Made by a program: the position numbers and the translations under genes
Origin: Paraphoma chrysanthemicola
Taxonomy: Eukaryota > Ascomycota > Dothideomycetes > Pleosporales > Phaeosphaeriaceae
DNA: 64,000 nucleotides
Direction of reading: 5' to 3'
Assembly (NCBI GenBank): GCA_020744225.1
Contig: JAGMWG010000008.1
Coordinates: forward strand, 1,178,001-1,242,000
Part shown: positions 46,907 to 57,623 of the stretch, in pieces
Numbering within the stretch: the first letter of the stretch is position 1
Layout: every line of letters starts with the position of its first letter
Notes under the pieces: model-generated
The model's database searches: none
Seen by the model: only the letters and a program-made list of their open reading frames with translations
Told to the model about the DNA's origin: nothing

Positions 46907-47653
46907 ATGTACAAATCGCCAATTGCTCTCCTCACTCGATCTATACGCAACCTCCGTACTGCATCTCAATCGCAACTGTGTACCAAACGTCGTCAATTGT
47001 CTCGCGGCTTCCATAACCAATCCCACCTCCGTGCAGCCTATAACATGCCGCAATCACCCAAGATTGTCAAAGTCGAAGACCTCCCCGCCAGCGAGGCAAA
47101 ATGGATCGAGTTTCAGAAAATCTCATGGCAGGATCAGACCGGCAAAGATCGTGTCTGGGAAGCCGCGTCAAGAAAGACACGAGGAAAGTCTGGCGTTGAC
47201 GCAGTCGCCATCACCACAATCATCCGACACCCAAATCGCCCGCCGTCCACTATTATCATCCTGCAATACCGCCCGCCCGTCGATGCCGTATGCGTTGAGC
47301 TTCCTGCTGGTCTTGTAGACGAGAAGGAATCACCGAGCGATGCGAGCGTCCGCGAATTGCATGAGGAGACAGGGTATAAGGGCAAGCTGTCGTTTATCTC
47401 GCCGACGATAGTGTCGGATCCGGGTATGAGTACGGCGAACATGCAGTTGGCGCAGGTGGAGGTAAATTTGAAGGAGGGCGACGAGGAGCCAGAGCAGGCG
47501 CTGGATGACGGGGAGTTTATTGAGAGAGTGGTGGTGCCGCTGGATGAGCTTTATGAAAGGCTGGTCAAGTATGATGAGGAGGGCAAGACGGTTGATGCTA
47601 GGTTGTGGCATTGGGCGGCGGGATTTAATGCGGCTAAGACGCTGAAGTTGTGA
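46907..47653 (+). CDS. YSA1: Nudix ADP-sugar pyrophosphatase
   Basis: Single exon. From the ATG at 46907 the product is 248 aa; from the ATG at 47045 it is 202 aa. The Nudix box GLVDEKESPSDASVRELHEETGY follows GX5EX7REUXEEXGU exactly (given here as a 23-residue pattern: G, E at +6, REL at +14, EE at +18, G at +21). It is preceded by QYRPPVDAVCVELPAG, typical of ADP-ribose/ADP-sugar hydrolases. The enzyme cleaves ADP-ribose or ADP-sugars to AMP and sugar phosphate. The N-terminal 46 residues of the long form are Arg/Ser/Leu-rich without acids, like a mitochondrial presequence, so dual cytosolic and mitochondrial products are possible. Confidence 0.87.
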   Translation: MYKSPIALLTRSIRNLRTASQSQLCTKRRQLSRGFHNQSHLRAAYNMPQSPKIVKVEDLPASEAKWIEFQKISWQDQTGKDRVWEAASRKTRGKSGVDAVAITTIIRHPNRPPSTIIILQYRPPVDAVCVELPAGLVDEKESPSDASVRELHEETGYKGKLSFISPTIVSDPGMSTANMQLAQVEVNLKEGDEEPEQALDDGEFIERVVVPLDELYERLVKYDEEGKTVDARLWHWAAGFNAAKTLKL

Positions 47654-47805
47654 GGGGAGCACACGATGATATGATGCGATGCCATGACTGTACGGAAGAT
47701 CTATGAAGGCATCTGTTCAAGGATGCTACAAGATATAATAAGCTCTCAGTCCACGCATTCCACCCACCAACACGACCCAAACAACCAAACCTGAAAATGC
47801 CTTCA

Positions 47806-49411
47806 TTATGCAGGACTCTTCCTGATATCCCTTAACTTAATCATCAACGGACTCTTCTCCCACGTATTATACGCCCTCAGTCCTTCAAACTCATTCTTCG
47901 GATCCCACAACCTCGCCCCATCTGCAAACTCAAGATCAAAATTCCACAACAACGCGCCCAAAATCAGTCTCAGCTCCACATACGTCAGGTTTCGTCCAAT
48001 ACACCCCCTCGGCCCCGTCGAAAACGGCTGCGCAGCCTTCTTCACATCGCTTGCGAACTTGTCTTTTGAGTCCGAGGTATCGAGGAATCGTTCTGGAATG
48101 AAAGTATCTGGCTCCGCGAAATTGGCTGCGGAGTGTGCAGCGCCCCAACTCGATACGCAGACTGATGTCCCACCAGGAACTGCATGTCCGTCGATCAAAG
48201 ACCCGCCTTTGGGCACGGTGCGTAAGAGACCGATGGGTACGGGCGGGAAGATCCGGAGGCCTTCTTCGATGCAGGCGTTCATGTATGGTAAAGTGGCTAA
48301 GACGTCCATATTGATATCCGCTTCTGATTTACACGCAGTGCGAATCTCGGCGACGAGTTTCTTGTATATTTCCGGGTTGCGGAGCAAGTAATTCGTCAAG
48401 CCGCATAGTTCTGTTGCGGTGGTTTCGCTGCCTGCGACGATGAACAAAGCGGCGTTCATGATGACTTCGTCGTCGCTGACTTCGTTCTTCTTTTCGCGCT
48501 GCTTCAAGATGTACCAAATGAAATCGCGATGTTCGGTCTTGGTTGCCATTCTGCGCACTGTTTTCTCGGTTGAGTTGGTCAGGTGACGAGTTCGTCGCTC
48601 GCGGATCGCGCTGGGAATGCACCACATGAGGAAGCGTTGGGCGAGAGAGCCTGGTTTTGCGAAGCGCCGGGTGGCCTGTTCGATTGCTCCGGATTTGATA
48701 GCTTCGTAGATGAGGACGACCCAGTTTGCGGACTCGGAGCCTTCGCCTTTGAACGTTGTTAACATATAATTGAAAGCGGACCCGAAATGTAAACGTACCT
48801 TCTCGAAGACACCCAAATGGTTCACCAAACGATAAGTCCCCAATGATGTCAAATGTGCAAAAGTTGAACCACGACACCATGTTTGCTGGCTTGCCTTCAT
48901 GTGCCATTTCTCTTAATTTCTGCACAAACAAGTCCACATACCCCCTCAAAATCGGCTCTTGTTCCAACAATGCCTGTTTGCTAAACGCGTGTGCTAGCGC
49001 TCTTCGCTGCCTCGCGTGATGCGTTTCCGGCGCCATTGTCAGATTCGTCGCGCCGGGAATCGCTTCTACAGCACCGACATGAATTGGATCTTTGTCCATA
49101 TTCTGCAAACCTATTCGGTGGCCGTAAATGTCATCCCATGCTTTGGCGGTGTTGAAGGAGAGCTCATTGGGCATGACGCGTACGACGGGGCCGTACTTGT
49201 CGTGTATGACTTTGTAGTCGAAGGAGATGCGGCCACGGAGGAGGGAGATGATGGATGGGATGGGCGAGATGCGCCATAAGATTGGACCTGGAAATTTTGC
49301 GAGCGGATGAAGTGTGAGGTTGTATGCAAAGTTCAACAATGTGTAAGCTACAAAAGCAATGGGTGCCCAGATGGCGATTTGGTAGAGTCGGTCTGAGTCG
49401 ACGAGACCCAT
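47806..49411 (-). CDS. Cytochrome P450 monooxygenase
   Basis: Exons 48799-49411 and 47806-48746 encode 517 aa. An N-terminal membrane anchor (about 10-32) is followed by LHPLAKFPGP. P450 signatures are AGSETT (I helix), EEGLR (ExxR), PERF, and the heme-binding FSTGPRGCIGR with the Cys ligand near residue 450. This is an ER-bound class II enzyme needing a CPR partner; sequence style (LTLHPLAKFPGP, GSETTATEL) fits the fungal CYP65/isotrichodermin hydroxylase-like set often found in secondary metabolism. The substrate is unknown. A PRISE-type reductase lies next on the same strand. Confidence 0.9.
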
Positions 49412-50191
49412 GGTGGCGGTGTTGCGGTTTCTTGGAGTTTGGGTAAGGAACAAACACTCAGAGACGTGGCAGTAGGAAGAATTGAAGATTGACACAAGAT
49501 GAAGAACGCAGGAGCCGCATTGGCAGTTCAAATATACTCATCCTGACTGGTCCCTGTGACCATGACGCTTCCGACGCTTCAACGCGCAGCAACGTCGATT
49601 TTCTCCATCAGGCTGTGGCGGCACGCATTCGCCAAAGCATTTCCGATCCCAGGTGTGCAGACCAGAGCATAAATGTTGACAAAGTCGTCACTGAGTAGCA
49701 TCTAGGTATGTAATTGTAGTGTGTCTACAAAATATCAATGGTTAAATATTAGTAGAACTGGTTCTTGGTTTGCTGGTTTGATCTATGGTGCTTTGATTGC
49801 ATGGTCACGTTGTTGGAGAAGGAAGATCTTGGAATGTGGAAGTGCTTTAGCGTGGTGTAGCGCCAAAGACCCCGCAGATACCCCGCGGATGGTGCATGAG
49901 CTCGATGTATGAGCGAGTCGCTAGCCGAACTTCCCCTGGAGAACTTGAATCGTGTCTTTTCATGATCATGGAAGGCTTGTCGTATCTCGGGAGTGCACCA
50001 TGGCTTCAGAGGCCTCCTTGAGAGCCCGTCTTCTTATTCGGATATCACAATTGCGTGTTCAGAGCATCAGTCAGGGGTGTACTACGCTGAGGGGATATAG
50101 ATCAACAGCATTGATTTGTATGAACATGATTCAGACTTGTGCTAGTACTACAGATATTTCGGTATGCTTCGCAAGAGGTTATGAAACGCTG
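49412..50191. other. Intergenic region
   Basis: 780-bp spacer between P450 (start) and PRISE gene (stop), both minus strand. Likely P450 promoter. No gene, repeat or RNA is recognised. Confidence 0.45.
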
Positions 50192-51450
50192 TCATGGGAT
50201 GACCTTTGCCTTCCTCATTCTATCGAATGCAAGCTTCCACGTCTCTGGCGTCCGTATCTCCTCCGTATATCCAACCTTATGCGATGCTTCCATACTCATC
50301 TGGCGATCGAAATCAAACATGGTCATGATAAAGTACTGTTCATGTCAGCTATCAGTCCAAATTCAGATCGAGACCATTCGTGACCTACCTGGAAGCCTGG
50401 GTGCGAAATATCGCTGTCCACACTTCCCTTCTTAAGATCGTGCTTCTTCTCCAGCTCGTCCCACTCTTTGCGGTGCTTAGCAATATACGCGCCAGGTTGC
50501 GGCGAATTCTCTTGCGGCCCAGTACCCTTCAGACCAAAGTAATCGCAGATAATCGGCCACTTTCCGCTCCACGTATCTTCCTGACCTCCAACATTGAAAC
50601 TTTGCGAGGCTGTCTTCTCGGGATGTAAAGATGCGTGGATCGAAAAGTGCGCGACCATGTCTTGTGGTGATTCGTTATACTTATTCGCCCACGACTTCTC
50701 GTTTCCTGGAAACGGACACTTTGCGCCTTCGCCCTCCACAGCTCGATATAACGAAAGGTACAATGCGAGGGTTTGACCGAGATTGTATGCATTGTTGTTT
50801 GGCACAAATCCAATGATGTTGTCGGGTCGAACTTCGCACCAGCTCCACTTCTTGCCTTTCGAGATGCGCTTCAGGCAGTCGATCTGGTTGTAATAGAAAA
50901 GCTGGGAAAGATATGGCTCGGGGATCGGCGGTAGTGTCTCTTTCAGCGGAAGGTCATTCGAGAAGGGGAATTTGTCGAGCATCTGGCAACCATAGATCTT
51001 GGTTCCTGTTGGTAGAAGAACGTAGGACAACTTCGAAGATAGGTGGTCGATTGCAGTGACTGCGCGTTCGAGCATGTCTTCGTTGGTCTTGCATTCGTAC
51101 TCTGGGTCGTCGGACTGCTTATATGCTGCAAGGTATTAGTTCATAAAGCGAAATACTCGATAGACTAGCTTACAATAAAAGTAAACTTGGGTCACCGTCT
51201 CGACATCCTTGACTTTCTCCTTGATCTGCTTCTCTAAATCCTCCTGACTTCCCTTGAGTAGATCAACACCAGAAACGATTTGCAATCTGGGATCATCTGG
51301 CCACAGAGCCATCTCTCTTGTGAGCGGCCGATTGACCATCGCCGTAACTCTCGAGAACGCATCTTTCGTTGGGTACCCATTCAGAATCGCATTGACAATA
51401 GCCCACCCAGAAATCCCCGACGCGCCGTAAATCAACGCATGATTACCCAT
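50192..51450 (-). CDS. PRISE-type SDR (progesterone 5-beta-reductase/iridoid synthase-like)
   Basis: Exons 51174-51450, 50389-51125 and 50192-50335 encode 385 aa. The NADP loop is GASGISG (9-15). The PRISE lysine is in PTGTKIYG, and a C-terminal YFIMTMFDFDRQ...EEIRTPETWKLAFDRMRKAKVIP pattern is restored only by splicing the third exon (blocks listed, not the full stretch). PRISE enzymes reduce enone double bonds with NADPH; fungal members are often linked to secondary metabolite pathways (e.g. SirQ-like). It sits next to a cytochrome P450 on the same strand, which hints at a small shared pathway, but no core synthase is in the window. Confidence 0.87.
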
Positions 51451-53135
51451 GATTTCAGTTGGCGCAGGAGTTTCCCAAATTCAGATAGAAAGAGCAGCGA
51501 AAAAGTCCTAGCGAAGACCGCGACGCGTCGAGGTAAGACCCTGGAATAAGTACTCCAGACTGCGTCGATGCGCCTTGGAAACCTTGCTGGCACGCGCCAC
51601 GCTTTCCCGTCATGTTTTGGCCATCCATAGTCTAGCGGACAGCTTCCCTGCCTCTAGCTGATGCTGACAGCAGGTTCCGGAAGCTCGTGCGGAGAATCAT
51701 ATCCAAAGATTGAATGACAAGGCCACCCCGCATTGATTCCCCGCCATGACTCGCGCCGCAACTGCGATGCGATGTCACCAAATGCTTGGTGGAAGGTCAG
51801 ACCTTATGCATCTTGCCATCATGACTTCTGCTGATTTTACACTTGTCAATAAAGAAATAGCGGTGATGAAGGAGCGGTAGTATTGCCGTTATGTTTCATT
51901 GATTCGCTTATGACTGGCAGGAGCTAATGATTAGTTACATCGCTGGCACGAACAGCTCTTAGAGAAAATATGAAAATCACTCGTTATAATGAGACTTTGT
52001 GATGTGAGGACAAGGGTTAAAAGTAGTGGGCAGATAGACACGACTTGTACGAAAGAACAGGAGCCAAGCTCCGAGACAAGCAGTCCCTTAGCGTCTTTTG
52101 GCTGCCCAGGTGCGTCCGACCCTTGAAAACTATATATCTGAGTGTGGAAACCACTTCAACTTACGGTTGTACATCTTGCACACATACTATCGGATGCTTT
52201 GTGTTCAAAGTACATTTGTTGGCCGCATGTCGATGTGAGTCGCGGCATCGTTCAGGTCCACAGGTTTGGCATTTTCAAATTCGATCTGGACTGCACGTCA
52301 CGAAACGTGCGTTGAGCCTACACAAGAGGCATAGCGGAGACATTCTACGGCAAGACTATGCATGGATTTGGCTACGCTTTTTCGATGGCTTTGGCACGTC
52401 ACACTGACTCCTGTAACCAGTCACCGACTTGATGGTATGCAGTGTATTGTATATCGAGTTGTTCCAAATAAGACGAGGATACCCATATTCCTACAAGTCT
52501 TCGCCACACGCCTTGCCGATATGCCAGTGGTAACGCCGTCTACTCCGTGGCTGCAGGCTCCAGCGCCATCGTCCAGCGCCTGCCGCCGGACTTAATTCAT
52601 CCCTGGGTTTCGTGCATCGGATAGAGCCGCTGGACGCTGGGATCAGTGACTGCAAAAGGCATACTCTGGTCGACTCCGGGGCACTATTCGCGCTGCTTAC
52701 CTCATAGAAGGTCTTGTCGAGCTATCGTAGTCGTCGATATCCAAGAGCAAGCTGCAGGACTTGACATATGGTCTGCATGACTACTAAAAACAGTGCTGCA
52801 AGAGCAAGTCCAGCTTCGACTGACATGGATCTGATGCTCTGAAAGGTGTAGTGACTTCGTTGTTGCTTGAGTTGCTATGCTCGGAAAGTCTAGTTGAAGT
52901 AATAATAGGCTGGTCGTGAGTGATGGAGCATGTTCAAAGTCAAAAGATTTTAAGTGACCCTTTTTAAATCTGTTTCCATCACGCAGCGTACCCTTCGAGT
53001 ACCACAAATGAACCTGTCACCAAGAAAAGCTAGGACATGCGCCACTGCGACGGCTGGTTGGCCTGGCATGTACAGCGTGCGTGAGCTGATTCGCGTGAAG
53101 TCGCCAAGGAAGGAGCGCTGTATGCTTTCGTTTTT

Positions 53136-53210
53136 GAGCTCAACGCTGGTTGGCCCGTCCGATCTCACCGCAGGTTTGCCCGTCCGAGCTCAACGCTGGT
53201 TGGCTCAGGG
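53136..53210. repeat. 25-bp minisatellite, three copies
   Basis: Units start at 53136, 53161 and 53186. Units 1 and 3 begin GAGCTCAACGCTGGTTGG; unit 2 has the diverged form GATCTCACCGCAGGTTTG. Units 1 and 2 end CCCGTCC. The first and third units match over 19 bases. It lies in a gene-free stretch. Confidence 0.85.
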
Positions 53211-53850
53211 CATTCGACGTGTCTGCAGGGTGAGGCAGGCTGTGCGGTCGATCTGACTTTTGGTCAACGGCAGTGCAGGCGGTATATATATGTGTCGCAA
53301 ATGCCCTCTAAGTTCATACAAGAATTGTGAGCAGTTTGTGGGTGCACGCCTCAGCCCATCGATTGCTTTGAGGCGCATCTGCACCTCGACAGATGGCGCC
53401 CTACTTCTTCCCACTGGCTGTATTATGGAGCGTGAGCTCATCGTGCACTCTCCTCATGCATCGATTCAAGTATGCACGTCCCCATTCGTGCATCTGAAGC
53501 ATTCCAATCACCAACAATAAGTCACTTCTTAGCCGATTGCATCAACAACTTCAGCTCTTTGAGCACTCTGCAGCACAGCAGCAATGGCCATAATTGATGC
53601 CTTCTTCTTAATTGCCGATGATGCTTTTACCACCGCGAACAGAGCACCATGTTAGTACTATTTCATGGAGTCTCTAAGAACTTCCATGAACATCCATCGG
53701 CATTCCTTCAATTCCCATTGGGTTTCAATTCTCGTCGCAAGCTCGCCAACGAGGAGATGTCGTCGAACAGAAGAATTCGAACCGCCGTATCGACAAGATG
53801 CTGAGTGAGAAACGCTCTCCTCTCATATTTATATCAGATTCTTTCCTTCT

Positions 53851-53880
53851 ATCTTTATCTATCTTTATCTACCTTTATTT
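53851..53880. repeat. 10-bp tandem repeat (ATCTTTATCT)
   Basis: Two perfect ATCTTTATCT decamers followed by a third imperfect copy (ACCTTTATTT), in pyrimidine-rich sequence. Probably a simple-sequence slippage product with no function visible. Confidence 0.75.
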
Positions 53881-54115
53881 ATGTACATACATCTTTACTT
53901 AATACTATCTCTACTGTTTTATGAACAATTATGTAAATCCATGACCCCTTCATCCCTTGAATCTCTTAGGAGAATGCAGCACGTAGTCTCTGTTCAAGCA
54001 CTTGATAGCACTTAACACATCACGCAGCGTTTGGCACAAGCAGACATAGAAGTAAGCATGCACTCTTCATTTCTGCATTTCTAGCTTGCCCAACTGCCTT
54101 CAAGATAATCCTCTC

Positions 54116-55020
54116 CTAGTTATTCGCCTTACTATCATTGTAATAATGGATAGTCTGATCCGCACACCCAGCCGGAGTCTGATACAGATAATTTCCAAGG
54201 TTGATATACAACTTCTGTCCCGTGCACACATACCACGCCGACGCGTTCGGCCTGCTCACGCCCGCAACATTCCACGTCAAGCCGTCTCCCTGCCACGCAA
54301 ACGTGCCGTACGTGTTCTTGGTCGCCGAGAACGTCACGCTCAGGCTGTTGTCGTTGATGTAGCGAGTTTCGCTGACGACGCCGTAGAGCAGCTTGACGGG
54401 CTCGCCGGGCGCGGAGACGAGTTGGACGAGTTGGCCGTCGACGACTTGGAATTGGCCGGCGGTCGTGTAGTCGCCGAGGAGAGCGGCGCCGGTGCTGTAC
54501 AGTGGGCTGGTTTGCATGTACTTGTGGAAGTTGGGCGCGGCGACGCCTCGGATCCAGTAGTATCCAGTTTGCAAAGTTGTGCCTGGACCGGAGCCGGCAG
54601 GAGTACCTCCGGTAGGAACGGGAGTGGGTGTTGCCTTGGTTACAGTAGGAGTGGCAATAGATGTAGGCTTATTGGTGGTTATGAGCGTGGTCTGAACCGC
54701 CGTGGAGGTTGGCTTCTGTGAGGAAGGCTGCGGCTGTGGAACTGTGGGAGCTTTTCCTGGCTGGCATTGAGAGTAATAGTCACTTGTGCCATGTCAGAAT
54801 GCATGTCTGTAAGTGAGAAGTTGAAGCATACTTCAGCTTAACGCAACCAGAATTAGCGCCACATGTTGTTGCTCCGGACCAGTTAACGCCGCCGCCTGCG
54901 CTCATGTTAGAACCATGTTTGCGATGCATCTGAAAGTGACATACATTGCTGGTAGTCTCCAGCCTGTGCTGTGACTGTGCTTGCTAGCGCAGCGACAAAA
55001 GCTGCTGTGGTGTACCGCAT
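54116..55020 (-). CDS. Secreted protein: CBM1 + S/T/P linker + uncharacterised domain
   Basis: Exons 54945-55020, 54832-54895 and 54116-54782 encode 268 aa. A signal peptide (MRYTTAAFVAALASTVTA) is followed by a fungal CBM1: QQCGGVNWSGATTC, then GCVKLNDYYSQC, residues ~24-57, with the aromatic and cysteine pattern of cellulose-binding modules. A Ser/Thr/Pro linker (about 58-112) leads to a ~155-residue C-terminal domain that I do not recognise (TGYYWIRGV, DYTTAGQFQVVDGQLV, TWNVAGVSRPNASAWYVC, two Cys). No glycoside-hydrolase catalytic motif is seen. The CBM1 appears only after two 49-nt introns are removed. The protein likely binds plant-wall or crystalline polysaccharide outside the cell; an enzymatic or effector role for the C-terminal part is open. 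Confidence 0.85.
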
Positions 55021-55659
55021 TGTATGAAAGGAATGAGAAGGAGTGTTTTGGCTTCAGTTGGCGGTGTTGAGAAGTTTGTACCACGCACGTCTACTCGAGT
55101 TATGCAGGCAAACTCCATATTTGAACTTTTCTGTCTCTCTATTTGCCCCTTGTGATGCTACTCTTAGCGTTCGTGATGTATATGGACCCGGACCGTTGCG
55201 ACCGTGTAAAGTGGTTAAAGTAACCTAAGATACGCAAGCGAACTAGACGCACCCAAAACCGGGGTCAAGCCGGGGTCGAGAGTGGTAGCATTAATTGCTT
55301 GTTCATGAAAAGACTGCTTGGGCCAGTGATGTCCAATCTTGGCGTGGTATATATCGAAGCCAAAGATATATTTGGCGGAGATGATGACGCCGGAGCTCGC
55401 GAACCGGGTTACGTGACCCTTTATAGTGGTCACAGGTGGTCTGGTAGACTTCGGTTCGTACCTGAGCTGGTGCGGTTCTATTCCCTGGTTTTGCGACCTA
55501 GTTGCAGCGCTGATCCCACTTAGGTCATGTCGTGTTGTGTTCGGCCAGTGGCCCGCACGGCGGGTATGCGTAACGTACGCATAATCGCGCCAGACCTCCC
55601 ATGCGCACGCATTGGGTTCCGTCAATCTTCAGAAGCACTTCTTCCAATTCGCCGTTTTC
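55021..55659. other. Intergenic region
   Basis: Promoter of the CBM1 gene (left) and 3' flank of CTF8 (right), both minus strand. A 411-base minus frame at 55215-55625 has no family support. Nothing else is seen. Confidence 0.45.
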
Positions 55660-56151
55660 TCACTCTCCCTCCTCCCCGCCACCAACCGGTTCCGGCCGGT
55701 GCGAAAATACAATCTTGTATCTCACCACCTCCACTATCTCCAACTCTTCTTCCTTGCCCCCTTCCCCATCTTCCACTCCATCTCCCTTCTCCTCCGCACC
55801 CTCCATCTCCACATCTTCATCCACCTCCTTGCGCTCCCTCTTCCTCACCACCGCCAATGGCTTCCCCAGCTTCTTGCACTCGCCCGTCATCCGTTGTCCC
55901 TTGCCAACATACATGTACACGCGCTTCATCCATTTTGTATCGCTTGGGTCATTGAGCGCGGGATTGTATAGCGGGAAGACGAGCTTGCCGACTTGTGTGC
56001 TGGCGGTGAGGTCGGAGGATGGTGGAAAGTGGAATGTGCCTTGGAGTTCGAGGATGGCGAGGCCGGAGGGCGTGTGGAGCAGTTGCGGGAGTGGAATTTC
56101 GGTAGGAGTGGGTTGGGAGAGAGGGCGTGGATGCAAGGGCACGACGGGCAT
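55660..56151 (-). CDS. CTF8: Ctf18-RFC subunit Ctf8
   Basis: Single exon; start taken at the ATG of MPVVPLHP (56151), giving 163 aa, the family size; an upstream in-frame ATG would add 57 residues without conservation. Family blocks: PSGLAILELQGTFHFP, VGKLVFPLYNP, MYVGKGQRMTGECKKLGKPLAVVRK. An acidic insertion (about 120-150) follows, then a strand EVVRYKIVFSHRPEP. Ctf8 with Dcc1 and Ctf18 forms the alternative clamp loader that acts on PCNA and supports sister-chromatid cohesion. The window also carries the cohesin REC8, 31 kb away; no linkage is implied. Confidence 0.84.
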   Translation of the reverse strand: MPVVPLHPRPLSQPTPTEIPLPQLLHTPSGLAILELQGTFHFPPSSDLTASTQVGKLVFPLYNPALNDPSDTKWMKRVYMYVGKGQRMTGECKKLGKPLAVVRKRERKEVDEDVEMEGAEEKGDGVEDGEGGKEEELEIVEVVRYKIVFSHRPEPVGGGEEGE

Positions 56152-56432
56152 CGCGAGGAAATGACGAGGGTTTCGTGGACGGTTGGGTAAGATTATGATT
56201 GGGAGGTGTGCTCGCTGGTCAAGAAGTTGGGGAAGGTACGCGACTGAAGTTTTGGCGGGGCAGGCGCGACGCGTCGAGGCCTGACCACCGACATGGCGGG
56301 GCAAAACTTTTGAAGGATGCACGCAAAATCATTGAGTCAGTGCACAAAAAGATTACTCAATGTCATCGATTAGAAGTCATATATAGTAAGTGCTAAAGTC
56401 ATTTCCCAAGCTTTTCAGACACCCGAAGTACT

Positions 56433-57623
56433 CTAAGTACGCTTTCCAAAGACGTCATCGAAGTCGACCAGTGTCAATCTATACTTCACGTTGTCGTTCT
56501 TGTACACGCGCTCGACAGCCTCTTTGCAGCCCGCCTCGCTGAGCTTGATGGTCTGCACCCAACTCTTGATGTTCTGCTTGCTCGCAAGCTCGAACATGTC
56601 CACCATCTCCTGGTGATTACCAATGTGCGACGCGCCCATGGAGCAGCCATTGGGTGCGAAGATCTGCGCCTGCATGGCTGGGAGCGGGTTGTCTGGGAAG
56701 CCAACCATGTGGAAGGTGCCGTTGACCTTGAGTGTCGAGAAGTACTCGGATAGGTCGAACTTGTCGGTGGCGTCGGCGGTGTTGATGATGAAGTCAAAGG
56801 TGAACTTCCAGTCATCGGCCCAGCCCTTCTTGCTGGTAAGCAGGAAGTCCTTCGCGCCCATCTTCAGGGCGTCCTCCTTCTTGCGTTCAGAGTGCGAGAT
56901 AACATATGTCTCAGCACCCATTGCGACGGACCAGAGTACACCAAAGTGACCAAGACCTCCACTGTTGCGGTATTAGGGTTTGTTCTATTGGTTCTGAAGC
57001 AATTGATGACTTACAGTCCAACGATGGCGACCTTCTTGCCAGGGCCAGCTCCTAACCTCTTGAGAGGTGAGTATGTGGTCAGGCCGGCGCATAGCATAGG
57101 AGCAGCCAATGCAGTCTCGATGTTGTCTGGGATCTTGAAGGTGAAGTACTCGTGTGCGCGCATGTGGCTGGAGTAACCACCCTGTGATGTGATGCCATCC
57201 TCCTTAGCACCGTATGTGTCGATCTGGTTCGGGCAGTAGTTCTCCTGGTCCGCTTTGCAGATGTTGCAGGTCAGGTCGGCACCCTTCTGAGCACCAACAC
57301 CGGCGCGGTCGCCAACCTTGAACTTGGTGACTTTCGAGCCAACCTTGACAACCTTGCCAATGACCTCGTGTCCTACGCAGAGGGGAAGAGGGACGTCCTC
57401 GCCCCATCCACCAGTGATGGTGTGCACGTCTGAAGCGCAAACACCGCACGCATCGATGGCGATGTCGACATCGTACTCCTCGAACTTCTTGAGGGGCAGC
57501 TGCAATTGTGTCAGATCAAGAATGAATTAGGGCGCGACACCTTCGTACCTCTTTGCGGGTGAATGTTGACCAGTTCTTAATGTCAGTGACGGCGAACGCG
57601 TCAGTGGTATCTGGGTAGCCCAT
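56433..57623 (-). CDS. NADP-dependent zinc alcohol dehydrogenase (CAD/ADH6-like)
   Basis: Exons 57549-57623, 57015-57499 and 56433-56961 encode 362 aa. A medium-chain dehydrogenase with catalytic zinc ligands in CGVCASDVHT (Cys43/Cys46 region) and GHEVIGKV, a structural-zinc-type cysteine cluster (DLTCNICKADQENYC), and a Rossmann loop GLGGLGHFG completed by the second intron splice. This is the cinnamyl-alcohol-dehydrogenase/yeast ADH6-7 class, which reduces medium and aromatic aldehydes with NADPH. It is a different class from the butanediol-type enzyme 1.5 kb away. Confidence 0.9.

Larger units (their letters stand above)
51451..54115. other. Gene-free gap with tandem repeats (2.7 kb)
   Basis: No recognisable gene on either strand; frames are short and family-less. 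It holds a three-copy 25-bp minisatellite (53136-53210) and a 10-bp tandem motif (53851-53880). A T-loop-like word on the minus strand near 53771 does not fold as a tRNA. No transposon termini or RT/transposase motifs are seen. Confidence 0.5.

Noticed and set aside
47806..51450. Biosynthetic gene cluster around the P450 and PRISE genes
   Set aside because: No PKS, NRPS, terpene synthase, DMATS or transporter is present in the window; only the two-gene pair is reported.
53760..53785. Minus-strand GGTTCGAATT word resembling a tRNA T-loop
   Set aside because: The G53-C61 pair and T-stem do not form and no A-box or acceptor stem is found at the right distance.
55215..55625. 136-codon minus-strand frame between CBM1 and CTF8 genes
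   Set aside because: No domain and no splice link; likely 3' flank of CTF8.
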